A DNA stretch of 18,817 nucleotides from an uncultured candidate division Zixibacteria bacterium. Lineage in GTDB: Bacteria > Zixibacteria > MSB-5A5 > GN15 > FEB-12. Where the stretch lies: assembly GCA_913009765.1 (NCBI GenBank), contig CAJVYT010000036.1, positions 1-18,817 of the forward strand. Reading direction: 5' to 3'. The position numbers and the translations under genes were made by a program. Below the pieces are notes generated by a model. It worked only from the letters and a program-made list of their open reading frames with translations, did no database searches and was not told the origin of the DNA. Below, one piece after another: positions 7,843-16,861 of the stretch; within the stretch, counting starts at the first letter, position 1, and each line of letters starts with the position of its first letter.

Positions 7843-9192
7843 ATGAATATAAACGGCACATCAGGAAAATTTTCGCCTCCTCGGATGCTGGTGCTGGGAT
7901 TCATTATTCTTATATTCATCGGCACGGCAATGCTCCTGCTCCCCTACTCGACTACCAGGGGAATAACATTGACAGATGCCCTGTTCACATCAACATCAGC
8001 AGTCTGCGTTACCGGTCTGACAGTCAGGAATACGTCTGCTGATTTCACTCTCTTCGGTCAAATAATTATCCTTATCCTTATCCAAGTCGGTGGTCTCGGG
8101 TATATGTCAATGGCTACTTTCCTGGCCATTCTTGTTGGAAGGAAGATCGGGATTTCCGGGAGGTTGCTCATAAAGGAGTCGCTGAGCACAACGAGCCTTG
8201 AGGGAGTAGTCATATTTATGAAAGGTATGCTTGCCTTTGTCCTGATTGCGGAAGGAATCGGGGCCGTGATTTTATCCGCAAGATTTTATCAGGATTATCC
8301 CCTTGATAAGGCGATCATGTACGGGGTTTTTCATTCAATATCCGCTTTAAACAACGCAGGGTTCAGTCTGTTTGAAGAGAGCCTGGTGAAGTTCAGTGGC
8401 GACGGCGTAATAAATCTTACGGTTATGCTCCTGGTAATACTCGGGGGACTCGGTTTTATCGTAATAGACGATCTGTATGCCTGCATCAGGAAACGGTCGG
8501 GGAAATTGATGGTGCACACAAGTCTTGTGCTCTGGACAACAGGAATTTTAATAATTGCCGGCGCACTCCTGATCTACATCAATGAAAGAAATTATTTATT
8601 TGCACTGCCGGGTACAGGCTTGATGGAGACCGTATACTCCTCCCTTTTCGCCTCTGTTACGGCAAGGACGGCAGGATTCAACACAATGGACTATTCCGTT
8701 GTCCAGCCCGCAACCATTTTCCTGACAACCATATTAATGATAATCGGGGGTTCGCCCGGCAGTACGGCGGGAGGCATCAAGACCACAACAATAAGTGTCG
8801 TAATAATAAACATATGGTGTACAATAAGGGGCCGGAGGGACACAGTTGTATTCAAACGCCGGATACCGGAAGATATGGTTTCAAAATCTCTTGTTATCCT
8901 TGCCCTTGCAATAATATATATAACTTTTGTCACGCTTGTTATTATCGATATGGAGCATACGAAGTTTCTTGAGACGGTTTTTGAAGTCGTTTCTGCATTC
9001 GGCACAGTGGGGCTTTCAACAGGCGATGGAGCGGGGCACAGTTTTTGCGCAGCATTTTCGGATATGTCAAAGGGGATTATTATCATAACCATGCTTGCCG
9101 GAAGACTCGGTCCCCTGACCCTTTTCATGGCCCTTCTCAGACAGCGTGAAGAAAGCATCCGGTATCCGGAAGGAAGGGTCATAATAGGATGA
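7843..9192 (+). CDS. trkH: TrkH/KtrB family potassium uptake channel subunit
   Basis: This is the inner-membrane ion-conducting subunit of a Trk/Ktr potassium uptake system. The 449-residue protein has four repeated membrane-pore-membrane units. All four pore loops with the selectivity glycine are visible: TSTSAVCVTGL (49-59, G58), SALNNAGF (167-174, G173), ARTAGFN (274-280, G278) and AFGTVGLSTG (from 385; G387/G390). Length and the CVTGL first loop are closer to KtrB than to long TrkH proteins. Its last four bases overlap trkA (ATGA), its regulatory partner. I chose ATG 7843, with AAAGGA a few bases upstream. Confidence 0.95.
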   Translation: MNINGTSGKFSPPRMLVLGFIILIFIGTAMLLLPYSTTRGITLTDALFTSTSAVCVTGLTVRNTSADFTLFGQIIILILIQVGGLGYMSMATFLAILVGRKIGISGRLLIKESLSTTSLEGVVIFMKGMLAFVLIAEGIGAVILSARFYQDYPLDKAIMYGVFHSISALNNAGFSLFEESLVKFSGDGVINLTVMLLVILGGLGFIVIDDLYACIRKRSGKLMVHTSLVLWTTGILIIAGALLIYINERNYLFALPGTGLMETVYSSLFASVTARTAGFNTMDYSVVQPATIFLTTILMIIGGSPGSTAGGIKTTTISVVIINIWCTIRGRRDTVVFKRRIPEDMVSKSLVILALAIIYITFVTLVIIDMEHTKFLETVFEVVSAFGTVGLSTGDGAGHSFCAAFSDMSKGIIIITMLAGRLGPLTLFMALLRQREESIRYPEGRVIIG

Positions 9193-9869
9193 AAAAACAG
9201 TTTGCCGTAATAGGACTTGGCAGATTCGGCGCAGAAGTCGCGCTTACACTGGCAGCAAACAATTGTGATGTAATCGCAGTTGACAAGGACGAGGCAAGGG
9301 TAAGGGAACTTGCCGACAGGGTTGCCCTGTCCGTGGAACTTGATGCAACGGATGAAAAGGCATTGAGGGAGGCCGGAGTACAGAATGTTGACGTAGCCGT
9401 TGTCAGTATCGGGGAAAACATCGAAGCAAGCATTCTTGTATTAATGCTGTTAAAAGATATGGGCATAAAAAATATTATTGCAAAGGCCCAGAGCAGGATG
9501 CACGGCAGGATACTTTATCAATTAGGCGTCAGGCAGGTTGTGTATCCGGAAAGGGACATGGCCCGGAAAGTTGCCAGGGGATTAATAATGCCCGAGTTCA
9601 TGGAACATATAGAGCTGTCTCCTGAATACAGTATAGTGGAACTGCCTGCCCCGGATGCCTTTGCGGGCAAGTCCATACTGGATGCAAAGCTCAGGACCGA
9701 CTACGGGGTCACAGTTATCGCTATCAAGAAGCAAGGCCTTGACAAAGGCGGAAAAGAGTTATGGAATATCAATCCCCTCCCTTCAGATAAAATACAATCC
9801 GGGGACACAATGGTTGTGCTTGGTGCGAATGGCGATATTGAGAGACTGAGAAAGATTTCCCCTGAATGA
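9189..9869 (+). CDS. trkA: TrkA/KtrA family potassium channel regulatory protein (RCK)
   Basis: A cytoplasmic nucleotide-binding subunit that gates the neighbouring TrkH/KtrB channel. The 226-residue protein has one RCK unit: a Rossmann N-domain with GLGRFG (9-14), the acidic strand end VDKDEARV and the ELDATDEKALREAGV block, then a C-terminal TrkA_C ligand domain (about 140-220) with ELPAPDAFAGKSILDAKLR. One RCK unit, rather than the two in E. coli TrkA, fits a KtrAB-like arrangement. It starts within the end of trkH, so it is translationally coupled. A mobile-element-like insert follows. Confidence 0.95.
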   Translation: MKKQFAVIGLGRFGAEVALTLAANNCDVIAVDKDEARVRELADRVALSVELDATDEKALREAGVQNVDVAVVSIGENIEASILVLMLLKDMGIKNIIAKAQSRMHGRILYQLGVRQVVYPERDMARKVARGLIMPEFMEHIELSPEYSIVELPAPDAFAGKSILDAKLRTDYGVTVIAIKKQGLDKGGKELWNINPLPSDKIQSGDTMVVLGANGDIERLRKISPE

Positions 9870-9904
9870 TCTGTTATAAATCTATTGAGTTTAATGCTGT
9901 TTGT

Positions 9905-10070
9905 ATGCTTTACTCGACAGTACCGAGTTCTGTCATTCCGGCTTGTCCGGAATCTATAACCCTTTGATTTTCCCGGATTCCCGACAAGCGGGAATGACAA
10001 CTGCGTGGTCATGACGTTTTCTTTAGAATCAACATGTTAAAAGAGAACTCGGTACTCTTAAGATGCTTTA
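9905..10070. mobile_element. MITE-like 150 bp element (9913-10062) flanked by an 8 bp direct repeat
   Basis: The element is bounded by 19-nt inverted repeats, 9913-9931 and 10044-10062, matching at 16 of 19 positions, with the inner 12 (GTACCGAGTTCT) perfect. Immediately outside both ends is the same 8-mer ATGCTTTA (9905-9912 and 10063-10070), as expected of a target-site duplication. It has no room for a transposase, so it would need one supplied in trans. Inside are two REP-like hairpin arms. It fills half of the 303 bp trkA-wzx spacer; I see nothing firm in the rest of that spacer. Confidence 0.7.
9931..9999. repeat. Pair of inverted REP-like hairpin arms
   Basis: Arm 1 (9931-9954) and arm 2 (9976-9999) are 24-nt inverted copies, identical at 22 of 24 positions and 21 bp apart. 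Each arm also folds alone: ATTCCGG with CCGGAAT in arm 1, and ATTCCCG with CGGGAAT in arm 2, around a 5-nt loop. The two differences are at the two sides of one base pair of that inner stem, so both hairpins stay perfect. Similar short palindromes are spread through many proteobacterial-type genomes as REP/BIME elements. Confidence 0.75.
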
Positions 10071-10176
10071 ATGTCCGGTGGTTTAATCCCCTTGATGTTT
10101 AATTTGAAAGCGGGATTCTATTACTTCCATAAATTGTTTTATCAAAAGATGAGTCTTCTGTAACGACCGGATATGA

Positions 10177-10180
10177 TGGA
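10177..10180 (+). promoter_or_regulatory. Ribosome binding site that favours the wzx start at 10188
   Basis: GGAG at 10177-10180 lies 7 nt before ATG 10188. The earlier in-frame ATGs at 10173 and 10176 have no purine-rich site before them and overlap this one. Confidence 0.55.
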
Positions 10181-10187
10181 GAAAAAT

Positions 10188-11672
10188 ATGGAGCAGGGAA
10201 AGCAAGGTGCAGATAATCTGGCAGCAGGCGCTAAAGGCGGGGCCATAGCCTTTAGCCTGAAAATATTATCTACGGGCCTGGGGTTTTTAAATCAGATAAT
10301 ACTGGCAAGGATCCTGGGTGCAGGCGGAATAGGGGAAGTTCTGCTGGCTTTAAGTATAGTGAAGGTAGCTGCCCTGATTGCAAAATTCGGCATGGAAGAG
10401 ACGATGATGCGCTTTGTCCCTCTTTATATTGTCCGGAAAGATTATGCGCGGTTAAAAGGGACCATATATTTTGCCCTGCAATTCTGCCTTTTGCTTTCAA
10501 TCTTCCTTGGATCTCTGATATGGTTTTTTTCAGGATTTATCTCAATGGATGTATTTCATTCGGATGGTCTCCTGAAATTATTGCCCTTTATAGCCGTGGC
10601 CCTGCCTGCCGGCGTGCTTTATGAAGTGATAGGGGGTATTTTAAAAGGCTATAAGGATACATTCAGGGCATTGCTGCCCCTGTTCATTATCTCCCCGTTC
10701 CTGAGACTCGTGATCTTCCTGCTTTTATCTATCAGGGGCGGGACCCCGTTATATGCAGTAGCTGCATTTCTTTCAGCAGAGATTTTTTCAATGCTCCTGT
10801 CAATAGTATTTTTATTTAAGAAGACAAATAAAATCAGGGCGCTAAAACACGGAACTGAATATAAGAGAGTTCTGAATGTTGCATTTGCCATGATATTTAC
10901 CGGTGTCAGCGCATTTTTATTTACAAGCACCGACTTATGGATAGTCGGCATGTTTGATTCCACAGAGGCTGTAGGCATTTATGGTGTAACGGCAAAGCTT
11001 GTTACTTTAATTGTTTTTTCCCTTGGGGCGTTTTCTACTGTTATACCCCCTTTAATATCATCTATATACGCATCCAATGACCTCAATGAGCTGAGAAAAG
11101 TAGTCGGGAAGAGCACTCGCTGGATACTCAGCACAGCGATGCCCATAACATTGATCCTGATGCTGGAAGGAGATATTATCCTGAAATATTTATTTGGAGA
11201 GAAATTTACAGGCGGATACACAGCCCTGCTGATTCTATGTGTCGGGCAGCTGATAAATGCGGGATGCGGTCTGGTCGGGTATTTACTGCAAATGACGGGG
11301 GGGCATAAAAAATATATGAAGATCGCTCTTTTCTGGGGAGTTGTTAATGTTATCCTGAACATTATTTTAGTGCCGCGTATCGGCATAACCGGCGCAGCCC
11401 TGTCAACGGCATTCTGTCTTGCCATGGTCAATATTGTGGCCATGTTTGCGGTATACAGCAAATTCTCGGTCCTGACCCTGGCGGAAGGGCTGAAATTTGA
11501 TATTGTATTTGCCGCTGTTGTCGCATTTTTTTATTTTTTATGCAGGTACAATGACTTCAGTCCCGGGTATCATATTCTTTTAGGCTGCTCCCTTACAGTT
11601 TATATCTGGAAGTCGGTTGTTAAAAACGACATTCCATGGCGTCTTTTGTTTTCAAAAAATAAAAGCGGGTGA
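10188..11672 (+). CDS. Wzx-type oligosaccharide flippase (MOP superfamily)
   Basis: It is a polytopic inner-membrane protein predicted to flip lipid-linked sugars for surface polysaccharide. From ATG 10188 it has 494 residues and about 12-14 hydrophobic spans. The N-terminal GGAIAFSLKILSTGLGFLNQ and I-L-A-R-I-L-G motif, with a G-x-G-E-V-L-L-A-L follow-on, are typical of Wzx/RfbX-like MOP exporters. A later span carries STDLWIVGMF, and the C-terminal half repeats the fold. ATG 10173 would add five residues but lacks a ribosome site. Downstream are a membrane glycosyltransferase and a phosphoesterase, consistent with a glycoconjugate cassette. The substrate is unknown. Confidence 0.85.
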   Translation: MEQGKQGADNLAAGAKGGAIAFSLKILSTGLGFLNQIILARILGAGGIGEVLLALSIVKVAALIAKFGMEETMMRFVPLYIVRKDYARLKGTIYFALQFCLLLSIFLGSLIWFFSGFISMDVFHSDGLLKLLPFIAVALPAGVLYEVIGGILKGYKDTFRALLPLFIISPFLRLVIFLLLSIRGGTPLYAVAAFLSAEIFSMLLSIVFLFKKTNKIRALKHGTEYKRVLNVAFAMIFTGVSAFLFTSTDLWIVGMFDSTEAVGIYGVTAKLVTLIVFSLGAFSTVIPPLISSIYASNDLNELRKVVGKSTRWILSTAMPITLILMLEGDIILKYLFGEKFTGGYTALLILCVGQLINAGCGLVGYLLQMTGGHKKYMKIALFWGVVNVILNIILVPRIGITGAALSTAFCLAMVNIVAMFAVYSKFSVLTLAEGLKFDIVFAAVVAFFYFLCRYNDFSPGYHILLGCSLTVYIWKSVVKNDIPWRLLFSKNKSG

Positions 11673-11715
11673 AAAGATAGTCTCAGGTTATAAATTTTTG
11701 TTAAACTTAAGAAGC

Positions 11716-13347
11716 ATGAGATTCAAAAGAGAATATTTAATTTTAATTTCCATTCTTCTGTTCGGCCTGTTTGTCAGGTTGCTCAGGTTCGGGGATGTAG
11801 CTGTTGGAATGGATGTTGTGGCCTTCTCGCGCCTTGGGAAGAATTTAATAGAGAGCGGCAAGTATGTTTTCGGCGAAAATTATAATATGGGGGTCTTTTT
11901 CCCACCCGGCTATGCCGCATCTATCGGCGCAATAAACTTATTCATTAATGATCTTTTCTTTTCAGCCAGATTAGTCTCTTTGATATCGAGCATTATAACC
12001 ATTTTCCTGTTTTACCTGACAGGCAGGGAGCTGTATAACGAAGAAGCCGGCCTGTTTGCAGCTTTTGCTTATGCGGCTTATCCCCTGACAATTATACTCT
12101 CGGTATACGGTAATTCGGATTCCCTGTTTTTCTGTCTCCTGTTTCTTTCCATTTACTTATTCATCATATCGGTTAAAAGGGACGGCTTTCCCATTTATAT
12201 TTTGCTTGGAATTACTACCGGCGCAGCCTACCTGACAAGACCGGAAGGTGTATTTTTATTGTTACTGCCTTTCCTGCGGATGATCGGCCTTTTGGGAGGC
12301 AAACCGCTTGTGCGCAGAAAATACCTGCTGAATATTTTTGCCATGCTTTTAATTTTTATTTTAACCATATCACCTTATGTGCTTTTTCTTAAGGACTATA
12401 CAGGGAAGTTTGCATTATCCGGCAAGGGTAATATTGCTGTTTTACTTGCGCAGTTAAGCGGTGATAAGGAGTACCACGAAGTAGTGAATGCGCCTGAAAA
12501 CCTTTACGATAAAAGCGCATTCTCCCTGAACAAAGGAAAAACTCAATTGAGAGGCTGGGACAGGAATGTGCAGCTTTCTCTCTTTAAGGATTATATCCTG
12601 AAGGACCCGGCAAAGTTCATTCGTGATTACCTGAAGAAAGTCCAGGAAGAAATAAAAATTTTAATTAAATTGTTGATGCCCATTATGTTGCCCCTGTTTT
12701 TTTCTGTTTTCAGCAGGGATTTATTCAGAAAAGAAATTAAATTAATATTTATCTTGTACCCGCTGTTATTTTTCCTGATGTATCCGGTATTTATAATAAT
12801 AGAAAGACAGATAACACTCATCGCAGTATTTCTTATCCTGTTTGCTTCCGGTGGTTTTGTGAACTCCGGGACAACCATTTCTGAAGTGCTGGATTATTAC
12901 GGTATCAGAAAAAAGAGGGTCAGTTTGTTTCTGGAAAGAAACATTAAACTGTTAATTATTATAATATTGCTGTCAGGCAGTTTCTCATATCTTGAATATT
13001 CGAGTTTCAGTAAAGTTCCTGGCCCGGTTGAACATATCACTGCCGGGTATTTTCTGAAAAACAGTGTCTCATCAGAATATGAAAAGCTCAATGTTATGTC
13101 CAGGAAGCCTGTTGTCAGTTTTTTCAGCAATGCAAGGTTTACCATGCTGCCCTATGCAAACAGCGCTGATGTAATTAATTTTGCTGAATTATATGATGTG
13201 GATTATATTGTCATTGATGAGAGATTGTTGAGTAAATGGGACTTTTACGATGAATTGATACAAATGGACAAATATTCCGGTGATGTCGGGCTTGTTTATG
13301 AAGATGACTCGGGTAAATTAATCAGGTTGTTTAAGGTCAGGAAATAA
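11716..13347 (+). CDS. GT39-like (ArnT/PMT_2) membrane glycosyltransferase
   Basis: Predicted polyprenyl-phosphate-sugar glycosyltransferase of the inner membrane, acting on the periplasmic face. From ATG 11716 it has 543 residues: a first membrane span, FVRLLRFGD ending in D27 and then MDVVAF with D33 (candidates for the catalytic acidic residues of the first external loop), FFPPGY (61-66), and about ten more spans. The last 120 or so residues form a soluble domain ending in RLFKVRK. The frame is open back to TTG 11617, which would overlap wzx by 56 bp, but the added 33 residues look like non-coding translation and the family usually starts at the basic MRFKREY. The donor and acceptor are unknown. 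The phosphoesterase gene follows after 2 bp. Confidence 0.8.
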   Translation: MRFKREYLILISILLFGLFVRLLRFGDVAVGMDVVAFSRLGKNLIESGKYVFGENYNMGVFFPPGYAASIGAINLFINDLFFSARLVSLISSIITIFLFYLTGRELYNEEAGLFAAFAYAAYPLTIILSVYGNSDSLFFCLLFLSIYLFIISVKRDGFPIYILLGITTGAAYLTRPEGVFLLLLPFLRMIGLLGGKPLVRRKYLLNIFAMLLIFILTISPYVLFLKDYTGKFALSGKGNIAVLLAQLSGDKEYHEVVNAPENLYDKSAFSLNKGKTQLRGWDRNVQLSLFKDYILKDPAKFIRDYLKKVQEEIKILIKLLMPIMLPLFFSVFSRDLFRKEIKLIFILYPLLFFLMYPVFIIIERQITLIAVFLILFASGGFVNSGTTISEVLDYYGIRKKRVSLFLERNIKLLIIIILLSGSFSYLEYSSFSKVPGPVEHITAGYFLKNSVSSEYEKLNVMSRKPVVSFFSNARFTMLPYANSADVINFAELYDVDYIVIDERLLSKWDFYDELIQMDKYSGDVGLVYEDDSGKLIRLFKVRK

Positions 13348-13349
13348 AT

Positions 13350-14927
13350 ATGAATGTGCATTTATCAAAATCTGAAATTTCAGAAAAAATTCTGGACAAA
13401 AAAGTGCTGGTTATCGGTCTGGACGGTGCATCAAAAAGAATCATTGACAGGATGATCGGGCAGAAAGAGCTGCCCGTGATTGATAGATTAATCAATACAG
13501 GCAGCTATTACCACTCTGCCCACTCGTTTAAGCCGTGTGCTTCACCCGTAATCTGGACAAGTATATCTACCGGCAAAAAACCTGAAAAACATGGAGTTAA
13601 AGGTTTTTATGATAACAGCTATTCCTTAACCGCCAAAAGAATCTGGGAGATATTCAATATGCTGGGTTTTCCTGTAGGCGCTATGGGGCATTTTCTGACA
13701 TGGCCGCCTGAAAAGCTGGATAACTCGTTCATAATCCCGGCCATACTGGCATTAGGCAAGGAATGCTATCCGGAGAAATACGGGTTTCTCTGGGAATTGA
13801 CTCATGACGCGGAAAACGAGAAAAAAATCAAGCCCCGGAGAATGCTGAAATATCTTTCGGAATGTTACGGAAACGGGGTTAAATTATCCACATTATTCGA
13901 GGGCGTGCTGGGATTCACTAAAAAGAAATTTCCTCTTCTGGAGGACCTGGATAAATTTTTCTTTATGTCTTCTATCAGCATGAGAACCAAGTTTTACAGG
14001 GATGTATTTATTGATTTATATAAAACGCTTCAACCCCGATATGCCTATTTTCATATACATTTGTTAGATACGTATTCCCATCATTACTGGCAGTACATGG
14101 AACCGGAATTGTTTGAAAATATCCCGGAGGCTGATGTGAAGCGATACGGTCAAAAGATATATAATGCTTATCGCAATTCCGACCGTATAATTGGAGACAT
14201 TGTTAATTCCGTTGATCCCGGTACGCTGATAGTGGTTGTTTCAGACCACGGTTTTAAGGCAATGCCCAGGACAGAACACTGGTCTGACAAGTTTACCATC
14301 AGGTCACAAAAATTTGCAGACCTGGATACCAGGGGTGAAATGTATATAAGCATTATAATCCCGACAGTTCATGTGATTATACGCAATGCTGCCCCGGAAA
14401 AGAATGACCATTACAGGAGATTTTTGCAGTCTGTCGAGATACTCGAAGACAGGAAACCATTGTTCAGGGTTGAAGAACTTGAACCCGGGAGCTACCTCCT
14501 GGAATTTAACAGGGAAATTGACGAAATATCCGGCAAACATATTGTGACTGAAGGGAAATCTTACCCGCTTGAAGAATTTTTAATGCCAATACAGGAATAT
14601 ACCCCCGGAGTACATGATGAAAAAGACGGCATTCTGATTTTCAGCGGGCCTGATGTCAGGCATAACGGATACCAGGAATATCCTGTCAGTGTTTTCGATA
14701 TTGTACCCACTATTCTGGCGTTATGTAATTTGCCGGTTGGAAGGGATATGGACGGCAGAGTAATAACAGAGGCGATTGAAGATAACTTTCTGCAAAAATA
14801 TCCTGTTCAATATATTGATACTTATGAAAAATTCCGGGTACGGGCCGGGGATAAGGGCAAAACGGATTTCAGTGATGAAGAGGCTGTAACTTTAAAAGAA
14901 CAGCTGAAGAATTTAGGATATTTTTAA
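13350..14927 (+). CDS. Alkaline-phosphatase-superfamily phosphodiesterase/nucleotide pyrophosphatase-like enzyme
   Basis: The 525-residue protein keeps the two-metal active site of type I phosphodiesterases: D25 in VIGLDGA, likely nucleophile T70 in SPVIWTSISTGK, H81 in KHGV, D240 and H244 in LLDTYSHHYW, D299-H300 in VVVSDHGFK, and H422 in PGVHDEKDGI. The closing FDIVPTILAL and GRDMDGRV are family landmarks. I see no signal peptide or membrane span, so it is predicted to be cytoplasmic. It starts 2 bp after the glycosyltransferase stop, with AGGA inside that gene as ribosome site, so it is co-expressed. It may hydrolyse or transfer a phosphodiester on a sugar or nucleotide-sugar intermediate; the substrate is not evident. 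Confidence 0.85.
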   Translation: MNVHLSKSEISEKILDKKVLVIGLDGASKRIIDRMIGQKELPVIDRLINTGSYYHSAHSFKPCASPVIWTSISTGKKPEKHGVKGFYDNSYSLTAKRIWEIFNMLGFPVGAMGHFLTWPPEKLDNSFIIPAILALGKECYPEKYGFLWELTHDAENEKKIKPRRMLKYLSECYGNGVKLSTLFEGVLGFTKKKFPLLEDLDKFFFMSSISMRTKFYRDVFIDLYKTLQPRYAYFHIHLLDTYSHHYWQYMEPELFENIPEADVKRYGQKIYNAYRNSDRIIGDIVNSVDPGTLIVVVSDHGFKAMPRTEHWSDKFTIRSQKFADLDTRGEMYISIIIPTVHVIIRNAAPEKNDHYRRFLQSVEILEDRKPLFRVEELEPGSYLLEFNREIDEISGKHIVTEGKSYPLEEFLMPIQEYTPGVHDEKDGILIFSGPDVRHNGYQEYPVSVFDIVPTILALCNLPVGRDMDGRVITEAIEDNFLQKYPVQYIDTYEKFRVRAGDKGKTDFSDEEAVTLKEQLKNLGYF

Positions 14928-15070
14928 ATATACCGTTACTTGTCCGGTATGACGGAAAAACTATGGCCGGTCGATTTTATACACAGACTCAAATTAAGGC
15001 ACACAGGTAAAAAAACGAATCCCCCTTTGATACTTTGCCGCGAAAGCTGCTAACATATTCCTCAACTACA

Positions 15071-16765
15071 ATGCTTCGTGAACTCCACATCAAAAACTTC
15101 TCTATAATTGATGATGCTACAGTAGAATTCGAAGAGGGGTTTAATGTCATTACAGGAGAAACAGGCGCAGGAAAATCCGTAATAATAGACGCCTTATGCC
15201 TTGCCCTTGGTGAAAGAGCGACAGGAGAGCTTGTCAGGGGAGGTAAAAAAGAGGCTGTGGTAGAGGCATTCTTTGATATCCCGCCAAAATCATTGCACCC
15301 TTCAACCCGCCGGTTTCTTGAGGATAATGGAATTGACTTTGATGACGGGCTTATTCTCAAGAGGATCATCTCCTCCCAGGGCAGGAGCAGGGCATATATA
15401 AACGGTTCTCTGGTAAACGTACAAAGCCTTGCTGATACAAGCAGGAATATCATAGACGTCCATGGGCAGTATGAGCACCAGTCCCTGCTCTCTTCTGAAA
15501 ACCAGATGGATTTACTGGATGCTTACGGCGGACTTGTTTCCGAAGCAGAGGAAGTATCGAAACTTTATGAAACACAGCTTGTCCTTGTACGGCAAATCAG
15601 CGAACTTGTTCAAAAAGAGAAAGAACGGACACAGCGGCTTGATATGCTGAGGTTTCAGATAAGCGAGATCGATGCAGCGGGCCTGAAGCCCGGAGAAGAG
15701 GAAGAGCTCACGGAAGATGTAAAGGTTTTAAGCAATGCAGGTCGTCTTGCGGAACTCGCAAATCAGGCATATACTTCACTCTACTCCTCGGAATCATCAT
15801 GCATTACAAACCTGTCCAATATCCTCAAGAGCCTCAGGGAAATCGCGGGTGTTGATGCCCGCGCAAAAGATGCCCTCAAATCCGTTGAGGATGCGCTGCC
15901 GTTACTGGAAGAGACCGGATATTTTTTAAGAGATTACAGGGATGACATTGATTTCAGCCCGGAACGGCTTGAAAGCTCACAGGAAAGGCTTGAACTCATA
16001 AAGGGCCTCAGGAGAAAATACGGGAACAACATCCAGGAAATAATCGACTACAAAGAAAAGGCTGTAACAGAGCTCGAAGAACTTCAGCATTCCGAAGAGA
16101 GACTGGAGTCCCTGAAGTCCGGACTGGCAGAGCAGAAAAGCAGATTCACGGAAAAGGCCCGGCTGCTCTCAAAAAAGAGAAAGGCTGCTGCGAAAAAAAT
16201 AGAGTCAAAGGTAGAAGCCGAACTTGCGGAGCTGTCCATGCCCGGTACGGATTTTTCAGTGCGGATAACCTGGGAAAAAGGGGATGATACAACAGACGGT
16301 CTTAAAGCAACCCGCAGGGGGATCGACAAAATTGAGTTCCTGATTTCCCCCAACGTAGGAGAAGAGCCTAAACCCGTATCAAAAATAGCATCAGGAGGAG
16401 AATTGTCGAGAGTGATGCTGGCGCTTAAGGGGATACTTGCAAAAGGCGATAAAATACCTGTCCTCATCTTTGATGAAATAGACGCGGGAATCGGTGGCAT
16501 GGCCGCTGAAACCGTAGGACAGAAGCTGAACGAACTCGCATCCGCCCGTCAAATAGTAAGCATAACCCATCTTCCACAGATAGCATCTTATGCAGGCGCT
16601 CATTTTAAGATTGAAAAGAAGATAGAAGGTGAAAAAACCATAGTTGAAATAAATAAAATAGAAAAAGAGGAACGGGCGGAAGAAGTCGCCCGGATGTTAA
16701 GCGGTAAAATCTCGGAAGTATCAATAAAGCATGCAAAAGAAATGCTCAAAAAAAGCGGTGGATAA
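15071..16765 (+). CDS. recN: DNA repair protein RecN
   Basis: RecN is an SMC-like ATPase of the cytoplasm that helps repair double-strand breaks. From ATG 15071 it has 564 residues, the usual size. It shows MLRELHIKNFSIID, Walker A GETGAGKS (29-36), the Q-loop region DVHGQYEHQSLL, two coiled-coil arms (about 155-380) rich in E, K and L, the ABC signature ASGGELSR (S441-S446 core), Walker B VLIFDEID with D468-E469, and THLPQIA. The frame is open back to TTG 15035, but the extra 12 residues precede the conserved start and have no homology I recognise. Neither start has a clear ribosome site. It lies 143 bp after the phosphoesterase gene and is probably a separate unit. Confidence 0.95.
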   Translation: MLRELHIKNFSIIDDATVEFEEGFNVITGETGAGKSVIIDALCLALGERATGELVRGGKKEAVVEAFFDIPPKSLHPSTRRFLEDNGIDFDDGLILKRIISSQGRSRAYINGSLVNVQSLADTSRNIIDVHGQYEHQSLLSSENQMDLLDAYGGLVSEAEEVSKLYETQLVLVRQISELVQKEKERTQRLDMLRFQISEIDAAGLKPGEEEELTEDVKVLSNAGRLAELANQAYTSLYSSESSCITNLSNILKSLREIAGVDARAKDALKSVEDALPLLEETGYFLRDYRDDIDFSPERLESSQERLELIKGLRRKYGNNIQEIIDYKEKAVTELEELQHSEERLESLKSGLAEQKSRFTEKARLLSKKRKAAAKKIESKVEAELAELSMPGTDFSVRITWEKGDDTTDGLKATRRGIDKIEFLISPNVGEEPKPVSKIASGGELSRVMLALKGILAKGDKIPVLIFDEIDAGIGGMAAETVGQKLNELASARQIVSITHLPQIASYAGAHFKIEKKIEGEKTIVEINKIEKEERAEEVARMLSGKISEVSIKHAKEMLKKSGG

Positions 16766-16861
16766 AATATCTCCTTTCCTTCAGATTTTTATACGCACGG
16801 AAATATAAAAAACTATGGAATTTTTAAATAATAAAGCTGATTTATTGCGTAGCATAGGTTT

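Noticed and set aside
8691..9182. 163-codon minus-strand reading frame inside trkH
   Set aside because: The plus strand carries two intact TrkH pore loops there; the minus frame has no recognisable motif.
9905..10070. CRISPR-like repeat or small RNA gene in the trkA-wzx spacer
   Set aside because: Only one inverted pair is present, no regular direct repeats, and inverted ends with a flanking 8 bp repeat fit a mobile element better.
10979..11461. 160-codon minus-strand reading frame inside the flippase gene
   Set aside because: It is the antisense of a clear membrane protein and has no ribosome site or family pattern.
11617..11715. Upstream TTG start for the GT39-like gene overlapping wzx by 56 bp
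   Set aside because: The added residues are not family-like and the ATG at 11716 starts the usual basic residues before the first membrane span.
14930..14950. ATACCG/CGGTAT hairpin after the phosphoesterase gene as terminator
   Set aside because: Only six base pairs, a 9-nt loop and no T-run.
14989..15453. 154-codon minus-strand reading frame over the recN start
   Set aside because: It overlaps RecN Walker A and Q-loop coding sequence; no homology is recognised.
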